From positions 29,474-93,473 of the forward strand of contig JADLHZ010000067.1 in NCBI GenBank assembly GCA_020848545.1: DNA of 64,000 nucleotides, written 5' to 3'. Of this stretch, positions 41,836 to 54,500 are shown in pieces. Both the position numbers and the translations under genes were made by a program. Source of the DNA: Deltaproteobacteria bacterium (GTDB lineage Bacteria; Myxococcota; JADLHZ01). Position 1 is the stretch's first letter; the number at the start of each line of letters is the position of its first letter. Under the pieces are notes generated by a model, which was not told the DNA's origin, searched no databases, and saw only the letters and a list, made by a program, of their open reading frames with translations.

Positions 41836-42945
41836 GTGACCCAGAAATTCCTCACCCTCTCGCAACCCTCGCGCTTGATCGCCGTCGGCCTCATCGTGCC
41901 GCTCCTCCTCTTCTTCGTCTGGATGATCCGCGGCCTGCTCGCCGCCCTCGTCCTCGCGTCGCTCTTCGCGATCGTCCTAAAACCGATGGAAGCCCGCCTG
42001 GCCAGCGCGTTCGGCAAGCGGAAGGCGTTCTCGCCGCCGGTCATCGTCTTCCTCGCGATCGCGATCTTCTTCGCGCCGCTGTCGATCATCGCCGTCATGG
42101 CCGCGCGCTCGATCGCCACCCTCCTCGCGAACATCCGCCTGATGCCGCGTGAAGATCTGCTCGGCTTCGTCCAGCGCGGCTACGGCTACATCGACGGCGT
42201 GCTCGGCCGCGTCGGCGTCACGCTGCCGCACGAAGACATCAACACCGCGCTGACCGACATCGGCCAGAACCTGCTCGGCTACTTGGGCGACATCGCCTCG
42301 TCGGTGGCGCGCTCGACGCCGGCGTTCATGCTCTCGATGTTCGTGTTCTTGATGGCGCTCTTCTTCCTCTTGCGCGACGGCGAGCGCTTGGTCTCGTGGA
42401 TCGCCACGCTGCTGCCGTTCTCGCCGAAGGACACCGCGGCGCTCTTCGTCTCGGTGCGCGAGTCCGTCAGGAACGTGATGCTCGGCTCGCTGCTCGTCGG
42501 GCTCGTGCAGGCGTCGCTCGTCTTGATCCTGCTGCTCGTCTTCGCGATCCCTGGGCCGCTCGTCTTGTTCACGCTCGCGCTGATCCTGTCGCTGGTGCCG
42601 GTCGTCGGCACGACCCCCGTCACCGGCGGCGCGCTCATCTATCTCTTGGTCCACGGCCGGCCGGTGGCGGCGGTGCTGATGATCGTCGGCATGATCGTCG
42701 TCGGCCTCTCGGACAACATCATTCGGCCCATCGTGCATGCGCGCTCGGGCAACATGCACCCGCTGCTCTCGCTGATCTCGATCTTCGGCGGCTTGCAGGC
42801 GTTCGGCGCGGCCGGCGTGTTCATGGGCCCCGTCCTCGCGGCGCTCGCGGTGTGGGCCATCGAGCTCTACGCCCGATCGAAGAACAGCGAGACGATCGCT
42901 GTAGTCAAAGACTCGCCAAGCCCTACACCCACCGGTAACATCTGA
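41836..42945 (+). CDS. AI-2E family transporter (PerM/TqsA-like)
   Basis: The 369-aa membrane protein belongs to the AI-2E transporter family. Its helices include LIAVGLIVPLLLFFVWMIRG, LLAALVLASLFAIVLKPME, VIVFLAIAIFFAPLSIIAVM, FMLSMFVFLMALFFLLRDGE and ALILSLVPVVGTTPVTGGAL (with the conserved P..G motif). DNIIRPIVHARSGNMHPLL is the family signature. Substrates of such proteins vary (signals, Na+/H+, or none known). I chose the GTG at 41836, which starts shortly before the first helix; a longer frame to 41749 overlaps the hydrolase gene. It has weak or no visible ribosome site. Confidence 0.86.
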   Translation: MTQKFLTLSQPSRLIAVGLIVPLLLFFVWMIRGLLAALVLASLFAIVLKPMEARLASAFGKRKAFSPPVIVFLAIAIFFAPLSIIAVMAARSIATLLANIRLMPREDLLGFVQRGYGYIDGVLGRVGVTLPHEDINTALTDIGQNLLGYLGDIASSVARSTPAFMLSMFVFLMALFFLLRDGERLVSWIATLLPFSPKDTAALFVSVRESVRNVMLGSLLVGLVQASLVLILLLVFAIPGPLVLFTLALILSLVPVVGTTPVTGGALIYLLVHGRPVAAVLMIVGMIVVGLSDNIIRPIVHARSGNMHPLLSLISIFGGLQAFGAAGVFMGPVLAALAVWAIELYARSKNSETIAVVKDSPSPTPTGNI

Positions 42946-42964
42946 GCCGGATGAACGTGACCGC

Positions 42965-44911
<1,947 letters not shown>

Positions 44912-46108
44912 ATGATGCTGTGGCTCGCCGTCTGCTTGCTCGCGCAAGACGCCGAGACCGCGCCGGCGTCGCAGCCTGCATCGGCGGCCGCGAGCGCCGA
45001 GGTCGAAGTGCCGGCGGTCGAGCTCGCCGAAGACAAACCCGCGGCGGCCCCCGCCGAAGTCGCCACCGCCGCACCCGCGAGCGCCGAGACCACGACGCCA
45101 GCGACGCCAGCGACGCCGCCGGCCGGCCGCACGGCCGTCTCCGCCGCAGTGAACGCCGATCAAGCGGCGCTCTCCGGCAAGCTGCAAAAAGCGTGGAGCG
45201 TGATGCTCACCCTGAGCACGAGCGTCGGCATCGGCACCTTCCTGCAGAGTCAGACGCCAAGCGCCGCCTACGCCGGCTCGACGCTCACCGTGGAGCCTGG
45301 CTACGTGCTCTCGCTGCCGGCCGACTACAGAGTGAGGCTGAGCGCGCGCGAGAGCTTCACCGTCGAATACACGCCGGCCGACAACCCGACCGGCCGCCAG
45401 GTCGACTACTCGGACTTGCTGCTCGGCGCGTCGGCGCGGCTGTATAAGATCCCGACGATCGACGTGGACATGTGGGGCAGCTTCCGCTTGCCGCTGCCGA
45501 TCTCGCTCGACAGCGTGCAAGCCACGCTCGTCACGGCGCTGATCCCCGGCCTCGGCTTGTCCAAGAGCTTCGAGTGGGGCGTGAGCGCGGCGTGGCGCAT
45601 GAGCCTCAACATTCGCTACGACTTCGTTTTCCGAAAGAACTTCCACCGCTTCAACATGCCGATCCAGCGCGCGAGCGCCGATCCCTACGCGCCAACAGTC
45701 TACACGCGCACGACCGACACGCTGGTCGACGGCGGCGTCGGCCGCGGCGGTTCGAACACCGACTTCTCGATCAGCAACGCGCTCACGGTGTCGTTCAGCC
45801 CGTGGGACATCGTGTCGCTGAGCTTCTTCATCGGCATCGGCAACACCTTCCGCTATCCGATCACGAGCACGCGCGACTTCTACACGCCCGAGGACGCCGT
45901 CGTCGGCGCCGGGCGCTCCGATACGGTGCGCTCGAACATCGACGTCACCATCACCTTGCTGCCGCAGCTTCTGATCTCGGCCGGCGTCTTCACTGCAGCG
46001 CCACCGTTTGCGCCGGACAACCGCACGCTCTACGCGCCCTTCATCATCCCGCAATCGGCGGCGAACAATTACACGCAGCTCTACGTCAGCCTCACCAGCG
46101 TTCTTTGA
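44912..46108 (+). CDS. Outer-membrane beta-barrel-like protein, 398 aa
   Basis: A signal-like N-terminus (MLWLAVCLLAQ) is followed by an Ala/Pro/Thr-rich linker of about 60 residues (SAETTTPATPATPPAG). The remaining 290 residues consist of alternating beta strands, typical of barrel walls, such as LVTALIPGLGLSKSFEWGVS and IVSLSFFIGIGNTF. The last residues (YTQLYVSLTSVL) are barrel-like. It starts immediately after the PilZ-Hsp70 stop codon, so the two are most likely in one operon; whether the chaperone serves this protein is unknown. Function unknown. An inverted repeat is found 37 bp downstream. Confidence 0.72.
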   Translation: MMLWLAVCLLAQDAETAPASQPASAAASAEVEVPAVELAEDKPAAAPAEVATAAPASAETTTPATPATPPAGRTAVSAAVNADQAALSGKLQKAWSVMLTLSTSVGIGTFLQSQTPSAAYAGSTLTVEPGYVLSLPADYRVRLSARESFTVEYTPADNPTGRQVDYSDLLLGASARLYKIPTIDVDMWGSFRLPLPISLDSVQATLVTALIPGLGLSKSFEWGVSAAWRMSLNIRYDFVFRKNFHRFNMPIQRASADPYAPTVYTRTTDTLVDGGVGRGGSNTDFSISNALTVSFSPWDIVSLSFFIGIGNTFRYPITSTRDFYTPEDAVVGAGRSDTVRSNIDVTITLLPQLLISAGVFTAAPPFAPDNRTLYAPFIIPQSAANNYTQLYVSLTSVL

Positions 46109-46144
46109 GCGACCCTCGGGTTTCGCGCTGACCGACCAAATTTT

Positions 46145-46163
46145 CAGACACGCGTCGTGTCTG
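46145..46163. repeat. 8-bp inverted repeat (possible weak terminator or operator)
   Basis: CAGACACG and its exact complement CGTGTCTG flank a 3-base loop. The stem is strong but is not followed by a T-tract on either strand, so the terminator interpretation is weak. It lies between the outer-membrane-like gene and the knottin-type lipoprotein gene. Confidence 0.45.
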
Positions 46164-46215
46164 GTTTCGCGCAGCCTCACTACAGCGCCAGCTCCTTTCA
46201 ACGAGGAGAAGGAAG

Positions 46216-46902
46216 ATGACGAAGCGAGGAATGTTGATCTTGGTGTTCGGTGCGATGATCGGGTGCGGAGCGCCAGGCGGCGGCTCGCTGCCGAACCCCG
46301 GAGGCGGCGACTCGAAGTCGTCGAGCTCGAGCAGCACGTCGAGCTCCGGCGGGAGCAGCTCCAACGGATCGAAGCCCACGGGCGGCGGACCGAGCTGCAA
46401 AGGCGACTTCAGCCTCGGCGAGACCTTCGTCAAAGGCGAAGACTACTTCGAGAAGTGCAACAAGGCGGCGCCGACGAACTGCGTCGACGGACGTTGGATC
46501 ACCTTCAAGGACTCAGGCGACTGCTTCTGCGCCGTCTCGTGCAGCGCGTTCAAAACGCCGTTGAAGCCAGGCGAAGCGTGCGACAAGAACGGCGACTTCA
46601 CCTGCGAGAAGATCAAGGCGACGAACGCGGGCGCGAACTCGGCGACGTGGTGCGTCGCGAAGTCTTGGAATGTCTGCACGGAGGGCAGCGCGTCGGGCGG
46701 CGGCGGCAGTAGTGGACCGAGCGGCAGCACCGGTGGCGGCGGCACGGGCGGATCGAGCGGCAGCACGGGCAGCACGGGCAGCACGGGCGGTGGCGGATCC
46801 GGCGGCGGCGGCAATCAGTGCAAGGCGATCGGCACGAAGTGCGGCGACGACGACGAATGCTGCAGCAAGAATTGTATGGACTCGAAGTGCTGGGACGTCT
46901 GA
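46216..46902 (+). CDS. Lipoprotein with Ser/Gly linkers and C-terminal knottin-like Cys motif
   Basis: A GGAGAAGGA ribosome site precedes ATG 46216. The 228-aa product has lipobox MIGC (LILVFGAMIGCGAPG), a Ser-rich linker, a middle domain with paired cysteines (residues about 60-150: GDCFCAVSCSAF, GEACDKNGDFTCEKI), and a Gly/Ser linker (STGSTGSTGGGGSGGG). The last 27 residues hold six cysteines spaced CX6CX5CCX3CX4C (starting QCKAIGTKCGDDDECC). This fits the inhibitor cystine-knot consensus seen in conotoxins, spider toxins and knottin proteins. A lipid-anchored knottin would be unusual in bacteria. Family assignment is by Cys pattern only. Confidence 0.72.
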   Translation: MTKRGMLILVFGAMIGCGAPGGGSLPNPGGGDSKSSSSSSTSSSGGSSSNGSKPTGGGPSCKGDFSLGETFVKGEDYFEKCNKAAPTNCVDGRWITFKDSGDCFCAVSCSAFKTPLKPGEACDKNGDFTCEKIKATNAGANSATWCVAKSWNVCTEGSASGGGGSSGPSGSTGGGGTGGSSGSTGSTGSTGGGGSGGGGNQCKAIGTKCGDDDECCSKNCMDSKCWDV

Positions 46903-46913
46903 GCGCGTGAGCG

Positions 46914-47735
46914 TCATTCCTCGGGTTCGAAGCGCGCCTTCAAATCCAGGAACTGCTTGTACTGCACCGTCATCGCCGTCTGATCGTCGTTCTCGCCGGG
47001 CTGCGACTGCAGCGCCTTGATCAGCCGCAGCATCTGCTTCTTTGCGTCTTGCTGCTTGATGCGCTGCGCTTCGCTCGGCACCGACGGCGTCTGCTGCGGC
47101 TCGTACTTGCGCTTGAGCTCGAGGTACATGCTGTAGTCGTCGAGCACGGTGAGCCCCGCGACGAGCACGTCCGAGCCTTCCTCGCGCAGGCAGCCGGCGC
47201 GACGCAGCTTGTGCAGCACGAGCTCCACCTCCGCCGGCGGAATTCCCGCCGACGCCGCGATGTGCACGTGCGCGGTGACGCCCTTGATGCGAAAGAAGCT
47301 CCCCTCGGGCATGCCCCGCGGCAGCAACCAACGCAGCACCTCGACCGCGCGCCCGAGGCCGCTGTCGACGAGCACGTTCTGCAAGCGGCGATCGAGCTCG
47401 CGCACGCGCGCCGCCAGCTTGCGCATGATGCGCACGGCGATCTCGGAGTTTTTTCGGATCATCAGCTCGAAGGTCTTTTGATCCACCTCGATGAGCAGCG
47501 AGTCCTCCACGGTCTGCGCGCTCGCCGAACGCGGCAGCTTCTCGAGCAGCGCCATCTCGCCGAAGAACTCACCGGGGCCGAGCGTCGCGAGCACGATCTC
47601 GTGATCGTGCACCTTTCTAAAGATGCGCACCTTGCCGCGGCGCACGACGTACATACGGTTGCCGGGCTCGTGCTCCTCGAAGATCACGGTCCCCGTCGAG
47701 TAACGTTTGCTCCGCTGTGCCGGCATACGGTCCAT
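46914..47735 (-). CDS. Crp/Fnr-like cyclic-nucleotide-binding regulator, C-terminally extended
   Basis: The 273-aa protein has an N-terminal cNMP-binding domain: FEEHEPGNRMYVVRRGKVRI, LGPGEFFGEMALLEKLPRSA and VEDSLLIEVDQKTFE, the last part of the typical PGEFFGE...R.A phosphate-binding cassette. A central helix and a HTH-like region follow (HVHIAASAGIPPAEVELVLH, KLRRAGCLREEGSDVLV), in a Crp-like arrangement. An extra 60-residue charged tail (KRKYEPQQTPSVPSEAQRIK) is not usual in Crp. The ligand may be cAMP or another nucleotide, or none. It starts 10 bp after the acyltransferase gene on the same strand, indicating an operon. Confidence 0.82.
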   Translation of the reverse strand: MDRMPAQRSKRYSTGTVIFEEHEPGNRMYVVRRGKVRIFRKVHDHEIVLATLGPGEFFGEMALLEKLPRSASAQTVEDSLLIEVDQKTFELMIRKNSEIAVRIMRKLAARVRELDRRLQNVLVDSGLGRAVEVLRWLLPRGMPEGSFFRIKGVTAHVHIAASAGIPPAEVELVLHKLRRAGCLREEGSDVLVAGLTVLDDYSMYLELKRKYEPQQTPSVPSEAQRIKQQDAKKQMLRLIKALQSQPGENDDQTAMTVQYKQFLDLKARFEPEE

Positions 47736-47745
47736 GTTCCCCCTT

Positions 47746-48471
47746 TCACAGCATCAGTGCATCGTTCACGAGCGCTTGCATCCGCCCTTCGAGCGCCGCC
47801 GCGAACGCCGCCGCTTCGTCCCGGCTCGCGCGCGCACCGGCGATCTTCGGCGGATCGATGGGCTCGCTGAGAAGATGCACCAACGAGACCCGGCGGGGAA
47901 GAATTCGGCGCGTCACCGGCAGCGGCATGCGCCAGCGCTCATAGACCCAGCGCGTAAACGGATGATCGACGACGTCGTACAAATCGTCCGCGCGCGGGCA
48001 AGCCGCGAGGATCACCGGCACCTTGGCCTCGAGCGCGAGGCGCGCAAAGCCGGTGCGCCCTTTCCAGTCGAGCGCGTAGCGGCGCTCCTTCGGCCGCAGA
48101 GCTTCGCGCATGCCGCCCGGCGCAACGCCGACCAGGCGACCGGCTTCGAGCAACGCGCGCGCGCCTTCTGGCTCGCCCGGCACCGCGTGCAGGTGACGCG
48201 CGAGATCGCGCAGCAGCGGCGTCTTGAAGATCAGGCGATCGGCGAGGCTCGCGATCAGGCGCTGGCGCTCAAAGTACAGCGTCGCGCCGAACAAGAAGAT
48301 GTCGTAGGTCGCGAGGCTGTGCGTGAAGACGATGAGCGCTGGGCCCGCGCTCGGCACGTGCTCGAGGCCGACCACGCGATAGCGATGAAACGCGATCAAC
48401 CGGCGCACGAACGGAACGGCGATCGTGAGCGTCGCCTCCGGCACCGTCTCTTCGCGCACCGTTGTCGGCAT
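47746..48471 (-). CDS. Acyltransferase of the DGAT2/TMEM68-like (LPLAT) group
   Basis: The 241-aa protein has the LPLAT fold: a modified HX(4-5)D motif in IVFTHSLATYDIFLF, GVAPGGMREALRPKERRYAL (the PGG...EA block of DGAT2-type enzymes) and GRTGFARLALEAKVPVILAA. These motifs fit acyl-CoA-dependent O-acyltransferases rather than PlsC, although the substrate cannot be stated. The ATG at 48471 was chosen because it precedes the conserved start (VPEATLTIAVPF). Upstream in-frame codons are less likely. The Crp-like gene follows 10 bp downstream. Confidence 0.78.
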   Translation of the reverse strand: MPTTVREETVPEATLTIAVPFVRRLIAFHRYRVVGLEHVPSAGPALIVFTHSLATYDIFLFGATLYFERQRLIASLADRLIFKTPLLRDLARHLHAVPGEPEGARALLEAGRLVGVAPGGMREALRPKERRYALDWKGRTGFARLALEAKVPVILAACPRADDLYDVVDHPFTRWVYERWRMPLPVTRRILPRRVSLVHLLSEPIDPPKIAGARASRDEAAAFAAALEGRMQALVNDALML

Positions 48472-48570
48472 GGGTAGTGAGCGTAACACAGGAACGTGCG
48501 TGCGCCCCTTACACGGGCTATGAATGTCGGATGTGCGCACACAGCGCCGAAAGATCACGGTAGCGCGCCG

Positions 48571-51500
48571 ATGCAAATGCGTTTAGAAAATACGGACCAT
48601 TTCGGTGGGGAGAGCTGGTTGTCATCACAACGTCCGCAAACCTTCTTGGCGCCGGTGGTGTCCCTCCTCGCCGCCCTCGTTTTCACAGCGGGCTGTCGCA
48701 ATCAAAGCAGCGCGGTTGACGGCCGCACGACGGAAGCCAAACAATTTCGCTGCGACGACGGCGTCAAGAATGGCGACGAAACGGACGTCGACTGCGGCGG
48801 CCTTTGCCCGCAAAAATGCGGCGGCGGCGCGGCCTGCCGGAGCGACGTCGACTGCAGCACGAGCTGCGAACAGGGCACGTGCAAGACACCGATCGTGATC
48901 GTGCCGCCGGTCCGCGACGTCACCTGCGTCTGCGTCGCCGACAGCAACGACAACGACGGCGACTGCCTCCTGAACACGACCGAAGACACGAACAAGAACG
49001 GCTTTTACGACGCCGGCGACGCGTCGAATTTGAGCGCGAACGACACCGACGGCGATCTCATCGGCGACGGCTGCGAAGATCGCAACCACTCGGGCACCGT
49101 CGACGCGCTCGACTTCGAGCTCGATCCGAAGAACGCCGACACCGACGGCGACGGCATCCCTGACGGCGTCGAAGACGCGAACAAGAACGGCCTCTTCGAG
49201 CCGGAGCGCCAAGAGACGAACGGCGCCGGCGCCGACACCGACGCCGACGGCTTTGCTGACGGCGCCGAAGATCGCAACCACGACGGCGCCTGGAACTGCC
49301 CGGAGAATCCGAGCGGCCCGCCGTGCGAGCTCAACCCACGAACGATCGACACCGACGGCGACGGCCTCACCGATCCGACCGAGCTGCGCAGCACGACGAG
49401 CACGCAGCTCTACCTGCCGGGCAACGCCACGCCGGACAGCAACTGTACGGCCGGCGGCAATCCGAACGGACGCTTCTTTGGCCAGGACGGCTTCCTCGGA
49501 AACGCCGTCGGCCCCGACGGGATGCCGAACACCACGGACGACATCCTCGCCGACGATCAGACGTGCCCGTGGCAGTCGGACAGCGACGGCGACGGCCTCA
49601 CCGATGGCCTGGAGGATCACGACGGCAACGGCCGCGTGTCGTTCGGCGAGACGAACCCGCGCCTGCAAGACAGCGACGGCGACGGCCTGCCGGACGGCGT
49701 CGAGGACGCGAACAAGGACGGCCTCTATGATCCGATGAGCGAGACCGACGCCGTGCGCCTCGACACCGACGGCGACGGCCTCGCCGACGGCGTCGAAGAC
49801 TCGGGCGGCTGCGCGGCCGGAGCCTGCCCTACGGTCACGCCCATCGCGACGTGCAACTGCGCGTTCTATCGAAACGGCGCCTTCGACAGCAACGAGACGA
49901 ACGCGCGCGTTCCTGACACCGACGCCGACGGCCTGCGCGACGCGATCGAAGACCAAAACGGCGACGGCCTCTGCCAGAGGAACGTCCCGCGCGATCCGCC
50001 GCGCGCGTCCGACGAGACCTGCGGCTACGACAACGACTCGGACGACGACACGCTGCGCGACGGCGTCGAAGACGGAAACGGCGACGGTCTGCTCGATCCC
50101 GGCGAGACCGATCCGCGCCGCGCTGATCCGGACAACGACTGTCTCTCGGACAACTTCGAGGTCTTCGTCGGCACCGATCCCTTCCGCCCGGACAGCGACG
50201 GCGATGGCCTCGCCGACGGCCTGGAAGCATCGGAGAGCCCCGGCATCCGCTTCCGCTACGACGCTGTCGCGAAGGACTGCGTGCAGGTGATGTGCGCACA
50301 GAGCTACTTCAAGGCGGCGTGCCCGGATCCGAACAACGTCGACACCGATGGCGACGGCGTCGCCGACGGCTTCGAGTTCTTGGGCGGCCAAGCGATCGGC
50401 GAAGATCGCGACGGCAACGGCTGCATGGATCCCGGCGAGACCAACCCATGCGGCGTCCCCGACGGCCCGAACGATCCCTTCCCGCCGCCGGACGTGCCAC
50501 AACCGCCGGCGATCGGCGGCATCGACACGACCTGCACGCTGCCGAACAACGTGGCGTGCTCGGCGTCCGAAGTGCCCGACCTGTACTCTTGTAGCTGCGC
50601 GGCCTCTGTTCCGAGTTGCGGCACAGGCGGCTCCTGCGCCGACGCCACGACGTGCACGGACTCGTCGCAGTGCAAGCAGGCCCGCGTGCGCGCGCAATCG
50701 CTCGTCTGCGCCAAGGGCAACCTGCGGCCGGTCGAGGTCATCAAATCTGTCGACAACGACTACTCCTTGGCGCTGCCGGCGTACCGCGACGCGCGCAAAG
50801 AAATTAGGCCCACCTTCGAGAACGCCACGATCGGCTTCGGCGGCCGGCCGATCGGCCACGTGTTCCAGAGCAAAGACGCCGAGTCGGCCACCTTGCCAGA
50901 GCCGATCCGCAGCGTCTTCGGATCGGTCTTACGCCTCGCAAACATTCAGATCGGCGGCGGCGCCGTCTGCGACACGGTCATCGACGATCCGCCGCTGCTC
51001 GACACGCTCTTGCCGCTGATCCCGAGCGGCGCGTGCGCGACGAGCTCCAACTTCGTGGTCCCGAACAGCGCGCAGCTGCCGAGCGATGTCGCCGAGCGCG
51101 CGTCGCAGCGTCTCTTCATCGTGCTCGGCAACGCCGGCTACGACGTCGCGCGCACCGCCGGCGGCAACTTCGACGCGCACGACGATCAAAGCGGCACCGG
51201 GCTGCCGACCGCGATCACCGTGCAGGGCGCGAGCGATCGCTACGTCATTCGCCGCGCGCCCGGTCAACCCGGAACGGTCGACGCCTACGAAGTGAGCCGC
51301 CTGGTCGCCGAGGCGCTGATCGGGGTCAATCCTTACCTCGGCGGCCTGTCGGCGCCGGCGAGCTTCTTTCACGGGCCGGTCGCCGACCTGCGCATCGAGT
51401 TCTTCCGCCGCCAAGTCTTCGGCCGCCGCCTGAACGCGATGCAGCAGTACGAGACCTTCCCGGTGGCGCAGTACGGCGCGGTCGTGGCGGTCGCCGCGCT

Positions 51501-54500
51501 CGACGCCGACTGCTCGGGCTTGAGCGGTGACGCGCGCATCTCGTGCAAGCTCTCGGTCGACAAGGCGCGCGTGCCGGTCGACGATCTGACGAACGGCTCG
51601 GCGCTCGCCCGCGCCGGCGCCACCGTGGGCTCCGGCTGCGAGCCCTTTGATCCGCAGAAGGCAAAGGCGGACTTCTTGCTCGTCGTCGATGACTCGGGCT
51701 CGATGCAGGACAACATCCTCGCGATCACCCGCGCCGTCAAAGACGTCTCGGTCAAGCTGCGCGCGAACGTCGCCAACCTCGATTGGCGCATCGCCCTCAC
51801 CTCCAGCACGATGGGCATCGACGCGTCGTTGAACCCGACCGGCGCGGCGCTCTCTGCCCTGCCCGACACCTACGAGCCCTTCCACGCGAGCTATCCGCAA
51901 GGCACCGAAGCGGCGCTCGCGAGCGTCACGGGCAACACCGCGTACTTCCTCTACCAGCACTCGGCGTTCAACGCGGCCGGCATTCCGCAACGCTGCACCT
52001 ACGGCGACACCTTCTCGGACACCGACCCGACCGTCTCGCCCTACTGCTGCAACATCGTCGAGCCGGACCCGCTCGAGTTCGCGAGGAAGTGCTGCTCGCT
52101 GCCGCAAGGCTCGGCGCAGCCGGCGCCGTATGCGTCCTTCTTCGCGCTCGGCGACGCCGACCTCGCCGCGATCAACGCCGTCGGCACCTACGAAGGCAAC
52201 GACACACTGCGCTGCTTCGACTTTCCGCGCTACGGCCAGAACTCGCTGCCAGCCGCGTTCCTCACGCCTTACAGCCCATCGCCCGCCGAGACGACGCGCC
52301 ACTTCAACGACTACTTGTGCGGCTCGCCGAACAACAACACGTACAGAAAGATCTGGGGCGCGCGCGGGCAGTTGTGGCCGCCGGGCTTCATCGGCCCCGA
52401 CGCCAATCCGCGCCGCGACGGCGCCAACCTGCTGATCCGAAACGCCGACATGCTGGTCATGCAGATGAACCGGCCGTGCGCGTTCGGCGCGTTCACGCCA
52501 CGCTCGGCGCAAGGCTCGGCGTACGAGCACGCGCTGCAAGCGTTGAAGCGCGCCGTGCAACGCGCGAGCGCCGGTGGTCGGACGACGGGCCCGCCCGACC
52601 CGAAGAAGCTGCGCAAAGACACCCCGCTCTTCTCGATCGTGCTCTCGGACGAAGAAGACTACGCGGTGAAGTTCCGCAATAACGGCACGCCGACCTCTGC
52701 CGATCGCGACTTGAATGCGCTACCGCAAGCGCGCTGCGTGAATAACGGCGACACCGGCTGCTCGATCGCCTACTGCCAGAACACGTGCTTCCCCGGGCTC
52801 GTCGACTTACCGAGCGGGCAGTTCAACTACCGCATCCCATCCGCGCGCGACTATGCGCCGGGCAGCGCGACGCCGAGCACCGGCAGTGACGCGGCCTACT
52901 GCACGACGCCGTTTGGCGGCACGGCGACGACGAACATCAAGACCACGCGCCGCCACGACGGCATGGCGCTCGCCGAGGCCGCCGAGAACGAAGACGTCGC
53001 CGGCCCGGCCAACGACATCTCGGGACCGAACTCGGTGACGCGCGACGTGTTGAATGAAAACAACGGCGCACCGCTGAGCTGCGCCGCAGCCTGCGGCACC
53101 GACTGCGGCGCGTGCATGCGCTTCCTGCGCGAGAAGCCGTACATCGACTTCTTCTCTGGCGCCTGCAACGCACCGGGCGGCGCCGCGCCGAACGCCAACG
53201 AGGGCCGCCGCTACGAGTCACCGGCGATCTCGCTGCCGGGCGGCGGGCAGATCGTGCTGCCGAACGGCGGCTTCTACGCGATCACACGCCGCGCGGGCTT
53301 CCAAGGCGGCACCGCCGGCTCGTGCGGCTCGCTGTTCCCGGGCGGCGACGGCTCCGGCTACCGCGACGTGGCGCTCGCGTCCGGCGGTCGTGTCGCAGAC
53401 ATCTGCCTCGCCAAGACGACGACCGGCTTCACCGACTTCCTCGACGAGATCATCGTCGAAGCGCAAGGCATCGGCTCGCCCTACCGCCTGAGCGGCAACC
53501 CGATCTCGGCGACCATCCGCGTCGGCGTGCTCAGCCGCACGGGCGCGCTGCGCATGCTGCCGCGCTCGAGCGTGTCCGGTTGGGACTACAACGCGACGAG
53601 CCGCTCGATCGCCTTCTTCACCCGCGGCTTGAACGGCTCGACGCCCGAAGCGCTCGCCGATCAAGCGAACCAAGTGACGGTGCAGAAGGACGTGAAGGTC
53701 TACGTCTCGTACCAAGTGTGGGATCGCCAGTGCGCCGACGAGTGCGCCGTCGGCGACGTGTGCGCGCTGTGTGCTTGCACGAACGGCTCGCCGCAGTGCT
53801 GCACGCCGCAGCCGACCTTCGAGTGTAAGCCGCCGATCGTGACGTGCAGCTGCGGCGCCTGTGAGCGCTGCGACGCGCTGACGAACTCGTGCAAGCCGAC
53901 CGATCCGTGCGGCGGCTGCACCATGGGTCAAGTGTGCAACACCGTCCTTGGCCAGTGTCAGGGCGCGTGCCCCGCCGGCAGCATCCCGGTGAATATCCCG
54001 TGCGAAGGCGCGAGCTGCGGCAGCGTGTGCGTCAGCCAGACCGGCATCCCGAACACGAACGGCAGCGTGTGTGCCGTCGGTGTCCCCGGCGAGTGCTGCG
54101 GCACCGATACGAACTGCACGGCGAACAATCTCTGCGTGCTCGAAGCGTGCACGGGCGAGAGCTGCATCAGCCACGCGCTGTGTAAAGCACTCGATGCGAA
54201 CGGCAACCCGACGCCGGACTTCTGCAGTCCGCTCTGCCCGACCGGCAGCGTCTGCGCGCCGAAGCCGTGCGCGGCGCAAAGCTGCCCGCCGATCTTCCAC
54301 TGCGTGAGCGATTCGGCGCCGGGCCAGTGCATCGCCGGCGCCGAGTGCAACTGCGACGGCCCGTGTCCGGACTGCCAGCTCGGCCAGATTTGCCAGAACA
54401 ACCAGTGCGTCGACCTGTGCACGAACAACGAGAGCGTGCTCGAGTGCTGCTCGCGCGCGAACATTCAATGTTGTCCCCAAGGCCAGCGCTTCAATCCGAC

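Noticed and set aside
46145..46163. Inverted repeat as rho-independent terminator
   Set aside because: Good stem but no T-run follows on either strand; retained only as a repeat.
48625..50859. 744-codon minus-strand frame opposite the TSP3 repeats
   Set aside because: It mirrors GAC/GGC-rich repeats; no domain and no ribosome site.
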